Source of the DNA: Acidobacteriaceae bacterium
Lineage (GTDB): Bacteria; Acidobacteriota; Terriglobia; Terriglobales; Acidobacteriaceae
NCBI GenBank assembly: GCA_027307045.1
Contig: DAHUXR010000040.1
Span: forward strand, 1-37,949
Direction: 5' to 3'
DNA length: 37,949 nt
In this document: piece after piece, positions 32,110-37,949 of the stretch
How positions within the stretch are numbered: the stretch's first letter is position 1
Layout of the letters: the number at the start of each line of letters is the position of its first letter
Position numbers and translations under genes: made by a program
The notes under the pieces: generated by a model
Told to the model about the DNA's origin: nothing
Databases searched by the model: none
Seen by the model: only the letters and a program-made list of their open reading frames with translations

Positions 32110-33543
32110 CTAGAACATGTTCCACAAAAACTGGTTGTAAACGTCGTGATGGTATTGGACCTCTGGGGCTTTTACGAACGTTCCCAGCAGGCGCGGGCAA
32201 CGGTCGGCTGAAGCTTGCTTCAGGTCGGCATAGCGTGACTTCACGTCGTCACCGCCCATGAGCTTGCCAGTCCAATCGGCGGAACGGAAGTTTTCCATTG
32301 CCGTATAAATATTATCGGGCAGGTACCGTTCGGCCTGGCGCAGGTTCTTGATCCTGGATGTTTCACCGGCGATTCCAGTCTTGAAAACGGCCATCATCAC
32401 CAAGTAAGGATTGGCGTCAGGCGCGACGGAACGCACTTCCACGCGCATGCTCTTTTCGTTTCCGATCGGGATACGCACCATGGAGCCGCGATCAACCGCT
32501 GAAGCCTTGATCTGGTTTGGCGCTTCAAAGTGAGGATCGAGCCGGCGATAGGCGTTTACACTGGCGTTCAGCATCAGGCAGATATCGTTACCGTGCGTAA
32601 GAATGCGGTCCACGAAAGCCCAGCCCAGCTTGCTTAGTTTTTCTTCGCCCTTGGGGTCCCAGAAAAGGTTCTTCCCATCCTTGCTGATGGAAACGTTGGT
32701 GTGCATGCCGTTGCCGTTTACTCCGACCACGGGCTTGGGCAGAAAAGAAGCAGTCAATCCCATTCTGGTAGCGACCTGGCGGCAGATCAGCTTGTAAAGC
32801 TGGATCTGGTCTGCGGCGGCGACGACTTCGCCATAGCTGTAATTGATTTCAAATTGCGAGGGCGCCACCTCAGGATGGTCTTTCTCATTCTGGAAGCCCA
32901 TGGCGCGCTGGACTTCAGCCGTGGTGTCAATGAACGTGCGCAGAGGATCGCCGGGCAGTGAATGGTAATAGCCGCCGGTATTCACGTATTCGAACTTGTT
33001 GGTTTCATGGTAGCGGCGCTCTGCGTCCGCGCCTTGAAAGAGGAAGCCTTCAATTTCATTGGCCGCATTCAGCGTGTAGCCCTCTTTCTCGTGCATTTCA
33101 GCGGCAAAGACTTTCAGATTGCCTCGAATGTCGGCGCTGTACGGCGTGCCGCCTTTATCAATCACATCGCCAAAGACCAGGACTTTGCCGGAACCGAAAA
33201 CGTCTGACGGCGCCCAGTAAAACGAGCTCCAGTCCAGACCAAGGCGCAGGTCGCTTTCACGCTGGGCCGTAAAGCCACGAATGGACGACCCGTCAAAAGT
33301 CAGGTTGTCCCAGCTTTTGAGCAGAAATTTCTTGTCATAGTCCAGCATATGCAGGCGGCCTTCAAGATCGCTGAAAAGCACGGTGACGGCCTTGATGCGC
33401 TTTTCATCGGTCAGATATTTCAACCGGCCTTCCTGGATTTTGTGCATGGCAACGCGGTTTTTGCGCTGCTCCTTCGCCTGCAGATTCATGTCTTCCAGTT
33501 CGTCATAGGAGAGAGCGAGAAAATTGCGCAGTTCGTTTGCCAT
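32110..33543 (-). CDS. glnA: Glutamine synthetase (type I-like)
   Basis: A 477-residue glutamine synthetase that condenses glutamate, ammonia and ATP. The family motifs are in order: DGSSI (84-88, the latch region), EIEGFLF (163-169), PSQFEIN (228-234), NGNGMHTN (276-283, ATP/glutamate site), NAYRRLDPHFEAP (330-342) and MVRIP (355-359). The NLYDLP tyrosine-adenylylation motif of type I-beta enzymes is not present; the nearest stretch is DNIYTAM. The N-terminal ~45 residues form an extra charged segment compared with E. coli GlnA. It is cytoplasmic. AAGGAG about 6 nt upstream supports the start. The gene stands alone, without glnB or amtB in view. Confidence 0.92.
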   Translation of the reverse strand: MANELRNFLALSYDELEDMNLQAKEQRKNRVAMHKIQEGRLKYLTDEKRIKAVTVLFSDLEGRLHMLDYDKKFLLKSWDNLTFDGSSIRGFTAQRESDLRLGLDWSSFYWAPSDVFGSGKVLVFGDVIDKGGTPYSADIRGNLKVFAAEMHEKEGYTLNAANEIEGFLFQGADAERRYHETNKFEYVNTGGYYHSLPGDPLRTFIDTTAEVQRAMGFQNEKDHPEVAPSQFEINYSYGEVVAAADQIQLYKLICRQVATRMGLTASFLPKPVVGVNGNGMHTNVSISKDGKNLFWDPKGEEKLSKLGWAFVDRILTHGNDICLMLNASVNAYRRLDPHFEAPNQIKASAVDRGSMVRIPIGNEKSMRVEVRSVAPDANPYLVMMAVFKTGIAGETSRIKNLRQAERYLPDNIYTAMENFRSADWTGKLMGGDDVKSRYADLKQASADRCPRLLGTFVKAPEVQYHHDVYNQFLWNMF

Positions 33544-33717
33544 GAAGCTCCTTCAAAGCCTGAATTTGGTTATTGGGCCTATGCGGGTTCGTGCGAGCAG
33601 TAAGTAACTTTTTAGCATACCGCGCCCCTGCCAGTCACGGCCAATTAAAAGACATGATGGCTGCCATCAAATCGTTTTATGGCTGGGCGGACAAGACAAC
33701 GGATCACAATGTGTCGC

Positions 33718-34296
33718 TTATTTGTTGCTTTTTACGCGGGACCAGAATGCCTCATAATCGAGCACAAGATCGTTATCGTCCACCAACAGGTTCGCTATGA
33801 AGGCGCCACTGCGGCTGGAATAGCGATATTGATGGTCCGCAAGCCGGAGATATTCCTGGGGAAGCGGCTGCAAAGTGAGTTCCGGAAAGCGTACCCATGC
33901 GGCAACAAACTCGCCGCTCGATTGGCCGATCTCAAGCTTCAGCCGCTTGATCGGTAGCGTATTGGTTGAAGGGCTCCAACCGAGGTCGATGTCGATGGCG
34001 CCGTTAACGGCCGGATTTTCTCTGCCATTCTCCAACCAGCGGCCGTTTCGTGCTTCGATTTTCAAGCTGCGTTCGCCGCTCGAATCAAGTATGGAAATAC
34101 TTGCACGCTTGGTCCGGAATGAGCGGTCGCAAGCGATCTCATATTTGGCCTCGGTGGCGACGTTACCGGCCAAAGTCAGGATGGTTCCTCGGAACAGCCA
34201 TTCATCTCCGATGCAGGAAAAGTCAAACCGCTCCAGCCCGGGATTTTGCAACCACCGCCAAAGCCCGGTACACACAAGTTGTGAATTCGAAGTCAT
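33718..34296 (-). CDS. Putative glycolipid-binding domain protein (DUF1089-like)
   Basis: A 192-residue protein matching the putative glycolipid-binding family: GLERFDF near the N-terminus, EIACDRSFRTKRASI, DIDLGWSPSTNTLPIKRL, AAWVRFPELTLQPLPQEY and the C-terminal LVDDNDLVLDYEAFW. No signal peptide is evident. The start at 34296 gives the expected N-terminus; an in-frame upstream start at 34341 would add 15 residues with no homology. The function is not established. A related name reflects a structural similarity and not a tested ligand. It is divergent from the molybdoenzyme gene. Confidence 0.82.
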   Translation of the reverse strand: MTSNSQLVCTGLWRWLQNPGLERFDFSCIGDEWLFRGTILTLAGNVATEAKYEIACDRSFRTKRASISILDSSGERSLKIEARNGRWLENGRENPAVNGAIDIDLGWSPSTNTLPIKRLKLEIGQSSGEFVAAWVRFPELTLQPLPQEYLRLADHQYRYSSRSGAFIANLLVDDNDLVLDYEAFWSRVKSNK

Positions 34297-34450
34297 GAGC
34301 CCGCGTGATGATGGTACTGTCTTGCGGCCCTGCTCCGCCACAGCGTTTAGACTCTGTTTACAAGAGCCCTTAAAGTCTTTACCTTGGACGTGTTGAATTT
34401 GTATCCGCGCAACCTAAGCGTGCTTCTCAGGTGTCTCAGGAGGGAGTTCG

Positions 34451-36703
34451 ATGACTAACGAAAATAGCGAAACCATCCACCATCGGATCTGCCCTTTTTG
34501 TGAGGCTTGCTGCGGTCTTGAAATTACGGTCGCCCAAGGTTGCGTAAAACGCATCCGCGGCCACGCCGCAGATGTCTTCAGCCATGGCTTTCTCTGTCCC
34601 AAAGGCGTAGCGCTGAAGGACCTGCATGAAGATCCTGACCGCTTGCGAAAGCCGTTGATCAAACGCAACGGACGTTTTGAGGAAGCCACATGGGATGAGG
34701 CTTTCGCAGAGATTGAGCGCCGCTTGCCGCCGATCATCGCCAAACATGGGGTTGATTCGGTCGCTTTGACCCTGGGAAATCCCATTGTCCACAAGCTTGC
34801 GCTGCTGCTTTACGCGCCACGCCTGGGTCGAGCACTGGGATCGAAGAATGTTTTTTCGGCCTCAACGCTGGACCAGATGCCCAAGCATCTTTCCTGCGGC
34901 CTGATGTTCGGAGACTTCCTTTCTATTCCCGTGCCGGACATCGAGCGTACTGATTTCCTGCTGATGCTGGGCGCCAATCCCATGGTCTCCAATGGAAGCC
35001 TTTGGACGGTGCCGAATTTCCGTGACAAAGCCAAGGCCTTGCGCGCCCGTGGCGGACGTCTAGTTGTCGTCGACCCAAGACGCACTGAGACGGCCGATGT
35101 GGCCGATGAGCATATCTTTATCCGCCCCGGCGGCGACGTGTTTCTTCTGCTTGGCATGGTGCATACGTTGTTTGCGGAAAAGCTGGTCCACCTTGGCCGA
35201 CTGGCGAAGCATGTTGCCGGCGTTGAAGTGCTGGAGAGCGCTGTTGCGTGCTTTGCTGCCGAAAAAGTCTCAGGCCGCTGCGGAGTCCCCGCCGAAACTA
35301 TCCGGACTTTGGCCCGCACGCTGTCCGCTGCGAAACATGCTGTAGTGTATGGGCGCGTTGGCACCTGCACTCAGGAGTACGGAACGCTGTGTAGTTGGCT
35401 GGTCGACGTGCTGAATATTCTTACCGGACACTTTGACGAGCCGGGCGGCGCCATGTTTCCCAAAGCCGCAGCATTGCAGTCGAATACGCTGGGCAATCCG
35501 GGAACGGGTAAGGGAATTGTCACGGGCAGGCGTAAAAGCCGCGTCTCCGGCGCGCCGGAGGTCTTGGGCGAATTTCCCATGAGCTGCCTGGCGGAGGAAA
35601 TCCAGACTCCGGGAGAGGGCCAGGTAAAGGCGCTGATTACGGTAGCAAGCAATCCAGCGCTTTCGTCGCCCAACGGCGAGCGCCTTTCCACAGCAATGGA
35701 CCAGCTGGAATTCATGGTGAGCATGGACATTTACGTGAATGAGACCTCGCGCCATGCTGACGTAATCTTGCCTGGAACCTCGCCGCTGGAAGATTCGCAT
35801 TATGATGTGGCATTTTCCCAGCTTTCCTATCGCAATCACGCCCGTTACAGCCATCCTGTATTCCCGCGTGCGGCGGACCGTCCAGAAGAATGGCAGATGT
35901 TGCTGCGGCTGATTGGCATTATCCAAGGCAAAGGCGCGACGGCAGATATAAATCAGATAGATGATGAACTGCTGATGGACGATCTTCGCCGTACCGCAGG
36001 GCCTTTTGCCGATATGATTTTCAAGGCAGGTTCGCAGCGGCGCGGCGTGGAGCGTTTGCTTGATCTTGGCCTGCGCACCGGACCTTACGGCGATCAGTTC
36101 GGCATGAAGCCCGACAGGCTTAACCTGGATAAAGTCGAAGCGGCAGAAGGCGGAATCGATCTTGGCGCGCTCGAACCGCGCGTACCGGAAGTGCTACGCA
36201 CACCGTCGGGAAAGATTGAACTTGCGCCTGCCATGCTCATTGCTGATCTCAAGCGTTCGGCGGCTGATCTTGGGCGACCTATGCCAGAACTTGTGATCGT
36301 GGGACGACGCCAGCTTCACGGAAACAACAGCTGGATGCACAATCTTCCCGTCCTGGCCAAAGGTGCGGCTCGATGCATTGCCCTGGTGAATCCCACCGAT
36401 GCTGCGCGGCTCGGCCTGGAAGATGGCGGGAGAGCGCGCATCGCGCATGATGGCCGCTCCATTGAAGCGGAAGTTGAGATCACCGACGAAATGATGCCGG
36501 GAGTTATCAGCCTGCCGCATGGATGGGGCCACGATCAATCCGGCGCACAACTTGAAGTGGCTGCCGCAAATCCCGGAGCCAACATGAACGCACTGATGGA
36601 TGAAAACCGGCGCGATCCGCTTTCCGGCAATGCCGTGCTGAGCGGTGTGGAAGTTGAGATGAGACCGGTAGCAGCCCGTGTCTTAGCCGGGCAGGCGCGG
36701 TAA
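34451..36703 (+). CDS. Molybdopterin oxidoreductase
   Basis: A 750-residue enzyme of the DMSO reductase/formate dehydrogenase superfamily. A 4Fe-4S binding pattern is seen at the N-terminus: Cys14, Cys17, Cys21 and Cys49 (CPFCEACC ... GFLCPKG). The bis-MGD contacts include GRVGT and DPRRTETADVADEH, with ANPMVSNGSLW near 178 and a C-terminal MopB dinucleotide-binding domain from about 620 (LHGNNSWMHNLP). The Mo-ligand position is not certain; Cys149 in LSCGLMFG is in the right region. No twin-arginine signal or subunit genes accompany it, so it is probably a cytoplasmic single-subunit enzyme. The substrate is unknown. The start has GGAGGGAG close upstream. tagA follows by 4 bp. Confidence 0.88.
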   Translation: MTNENSETIHHRICPFCEACCGLEITVAQGCVKRIRGHAADVFSHGFLCPKGVALKDLHEDPDRLRKPLIKRNGRFEEATWDEAFAEIERRLPPIIAKHGVDSVALTLGNPIVHKLALLLYAPRLGRALGSKNVFSASTLDQMPKHLSCGLMFGDFLSIPVPDIERTDFLLMLGANPMVSNGSLWTVPNFRDKAKALRARGGRLVVVDPRRTETADVADEHIFIRPGGDVFLLLGMVHTLFAEKLVHLGRLAKHVAGVEVLESAVACFAAEKVSGRCGVPAETIRTLARTLSAAKHAVVYGRVGTCTQEYGTLCSWLVDVLNILTGHFDEPGGAMFPKAAALQSNTLGNPGTGKGIVTGRRKSRVSGAPEVLGEFPMSCLAEEIQTPGEGQVKALITVASNPALSSPNGERLSTAMDQLEFMVSMDIYVNETSRHADVILPGTSPLEDSHYDVAFSQLSYRNHARYSHPVFPRAADRPEEWQMLLRLIGIIQGKGATADINQIDDELLMDDLRRTAGPFADMIFKAGSQRRGVERLLDLGLRTGPYGDQFGMKPDRLNLDKVEAAEGGIDLGALEPRVPEVLRTPSGKIELAPAMLIADLKRSAADLGRPMPELVIVGRRQLHGNNSWMHNLPVLAKGAARCIALVNPTDAARLGLEDGGRARIAHDGRSIEAEVEITDEMMPGVISLPHGWGHDQSGAQLEVAAANPGANMNALMDENRRDPLSGNAVLSGVEVEMRPVAARVLAGQAR

Positions 36704-36707
36704 GATA

Positions 36708-37328
36708 ATGCCGGCAAAAAATACGCCGCCAGTGCCGTTGGACGGAAAACTGCGCTGCTCCTGGGCCAGCATGCCGCAAATGATCTCCTACCACGATACC
36801 GAGTGGGGCGTGCCACAGCATGACGACCGCGTGCTGTTTGAATTTTTGATTCTGGAGGGTGCGCAAGCCGGGTTGAGCTGGTCAACCATTCTGGCCAAGC
36901 GCGATGCTTACAGACGGGCCTTCAGCAATTTCAATCCAAAAAACATTGCACGCTACGACGCGCAGAAGCTGAAGCAGTTGATGGGTGACGCGGGCATTGT
37001 TCGAAATCGGCTGAAGATATCGGCAACGGTACAGAATGCGCGAGCCTTCCTGGCCGTACAAAAAGAGTTTGGTTCCTTCGATACGTATATCTGGCAATTT
37101 GTGAACGGCAAGCCAATTGTCAATGCGCTCAGTTCCTCATCCCAGATACAGGCGCGAACAGAGGAATCAGACAAAATGAGCCGCGATCTGCTGAAACGCG
37201 GATTCAAGTTTGTAGGTCCAACCATCTGCTACGCGTTCATGCAGGCAGTCGGAATGGTGAATGACCATCTGGTGAATTGCTTTCGCTACGCGGAAATTAA
37301 AAACGCAGCAGCCAAGCCCAAACGCTAA
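36708..37328 (+). CDS. tagA: DNA-3-methyladenine glycosylase I
   Basis: A 206-residue glycosylase that removes 3-methyladenine from alkylated DNA in base-excision repair. The family residues are in place: Cys17 (RCSWA), His29 in SYHDTEWGVP, Glu50 in EGAQAGLSW, and the C-terminal zinc pair in NDHLVNCF. GFKFVGPTICYAFMQA is the usual helix. It begins 4 bp after the molybdoenzyme stop, so they are probably cotranscribed although the functions seem unrelated. It converges on the sensor kinase gene, with the stop codons overlapping by 3 bp (37326-37328 and 37325-37327). Confidence 0.94.
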   Translation: MPAKNTPPVPLDGKLRCSWASMPQMISYHDTEWGVPQHDDRVLFEFLILEGAQAGLSWSTILAKRDAYRRAFSNFNPKNIARYDAQKLKQLMGDAGIVRNRLKISATVQNARAFLAVQKEFGSFDTYIWQFVNGKPIVNALSSSSQIQARTEESDKMSRDLLKRGFKFVGPTICYAFMQAVGMVNDHLVNCFRYAEIKNAAAKPKR

Positions 37329-37949
37329 TTGGAGCGCGACTCCGCCAGTGGAAGCCAAATCTGAAAGCGCGTTTCTCCCGGCTTTGAGTTCACCTGAATC
37401 TGGCCGCGATGCTTACGCACGATGCGCGACGCGGTATCAAGGCCCAATCCGGTGCCCTGGCCCACGCCTTTAGTCGTAAAGAACGGCTCAAAGATGTGGG
37501 GCAAAACTTTATCTGGAATTCCAGGGCCATTATCTGCAATCTCCACCACAACGCACGCGTCTTCACGATAGGTGCGGACGCGGAGTTCGCCCTGGCCGCC
37601 CATTGCGTCAATCGCGTTGTCAATAATGTTGGTCCAGACCTGATTCAGCTCGCTGCCAAAAGAATTCACCAGAAAGGGGACGCGCTGATAGTCGCGTTGG
37701 ACAGTGACTCCGCGTTTCAGCTTGTGGTTCAGGATTGTAAGTGTGGTTTCCAGACTTTTGACAATGTCCACGTTCTGGACCGGAGACTGGTCCATGTATG
37801 TGTATTCCTTAATGGCGCGGACCAGATCGGAGATGCGCGAGGTGCTGTTTTCAATTTCGTTCAGCAGGTTGGCAATTTCCATGGAAGCTGCAATCCTCAC
37901 CAGGGCAGCGCGAGCCGTGCCGGCATCAAGGGTGGCATATAAACGGTCG
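37325..37949 (-). CDS. Sensor histidine kinase, C-terminal part (window-truncated)
   Basis: The last ~208 codons of a minus-strand ATP-binding kinase; the frame stays open to the right edge of the window, so the N-terminus lies outside. The visible part holds a helical dimerisation-like stretch (IANLLNEIENSTSRISDLV), the N box (NQVWTNIIDNAIDAMGG), the G1 box (EIADNGPGIPD), FEPFFTTK and GTGLGL (HATPase_c, GHKL family). No classic H box with a phospho-accepting His is visible in this fragment. Many relatives have receiver or cyclic-nucleotide-binding domains N-terminally. Its partner regulator is not in the window. Confidence 0.85.
   Translation of the reverse strand, partial: DRLYATLDAGTARAALVRIAASMEIANLLNEIENSTSRISDLVRAIKEYTYMDQSPVQNVDIVKSLETTLTILNHKLKRGVTVQRDYQRVPFLVNSFGSELNQVWTNIIDNAIDAMGGQGELRVRTYREDACVVVEIADNGPGIPDKVLPHIFEPFFTTKGVGQGTGLGLDTASRIVRKHRGQIQVNSKPGETRFQIWLPLAESRSN

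Noticed and set aside
31847..32200. Open frames on both strands in the G-rich gap
   Set aside because: No ribosome-binding sites or recognisable domains; the sequence contains short tandem repeats and hairpins, typical of non-coding DNA.
33614..33644. Possible glnA promoter (TTGGCC and TATGCT on the minus strand) and sigma-54 site
   Set aside because: The two hexamers are 19 bp apart and weak; the TGGCA word nearby lacks a GC at the -12 distance needed for sigma-54.
1..37949. CRISPR arrays, tRNA or rRNA genes, phage modules, toxin-antitoxin pairs
   Set aside because: None seen: no regularly spaced repeats, no conserved tRNA/rRNA signatures and no recognisable phage or toxin proteins.

Overview
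The window (about 38 kb, moderately GC-rich) looks like chromosomal DNA of an aerobic or facultative, Gram-negative-type soil bacterium, most likely of the phylum Acidobacteriota. This is an inference from gene content and style: a fused MurF-alanine racemase, exported rhodaneses, DUF4197 and DUF4230 proteins, a single-chain transketolase, and a mix of Shine-Dalgarno-led and apparently leaderless genes. No rRNA, tRNA, CRISPR array, phage or complete mobile element is visible.

Layout. (1) 1-3015: an intergenic stretch with a perfect hairpin and two DnaA-box-like nonamers, then the minus-strand MurF-Alr fusion for cell-wall precursor synthesis. (2) 3143-11044: mixed housekeeping genes: an alpha/beta hydrolase, a helix-hairpin-helix membrane protein, a crotonase (minus strand), a small His-rich secreted protein, rpiB, a GNAT acetyltransferase, a lipoprotein, glyA, an exported LolA-like protein and a metallophosphoesterase. 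(3) 11173-11423: a compact stand-alone unit (promoter, ideal ribosome-binding site, 14-codon lysine-rich peptide, intrinsic terminator) too short for ordinary gene finders. (4) 11484-13508: a large MscS channel. (5) 13716-18725: pyruvate:ferredoxin oxidoreductase (nifJ) followed by an adrenodoxin-type ferredoxin-NADP reductase; together they would link pyruvate oxidation to NADPH. (6) 18770-26306: tam, an MBL-fold hydrolase, DUF4230, an aldo/keto reductase, transketolase, a DUF883 protein (minus strand), a rubrerythrin-like protein and a methyltransferase. (7) 26327-30779: minus-strand TPR and DUF4197 proteins, then two tandem paralogous exported sulfurtransferases. (8) 30780-32109: a scar-like accessory patch with an IS66 transposase C-terminal remnant, a small ORF whose start lies inside it, two G-quadruplex-type G tracts, a boxA-like sequence and a short tandem repeat. 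(9) 32110-37949: glutamine synthetase (minus strand), a glycolipid-binding-domain protein (minus strand), a molybdopterin oxidoreductase, tagA, and a sensor kinase cut off by the window end (minus strand).

Central carbon metabolism is well represented (rpiB, glyA, transketolase, PFOR with its reductase, glutamine synthetase), but these genes are scattered singly and not in one operon. The clearest functional pair is nifJ with the ferredoxin-NADP reductase. The observations most worth following are the lysine-rich micro-gene, the PFOR-reductase pair with its structured leader, the apparently leaderless promoters at rpiB, glyA and the DUF4230 gene, the 13-bp perfect stem in the end of the methyltransferase gene, and the IS66/G-quadruplex patch. 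No clearly new multi-gene defence or mobile system was found.
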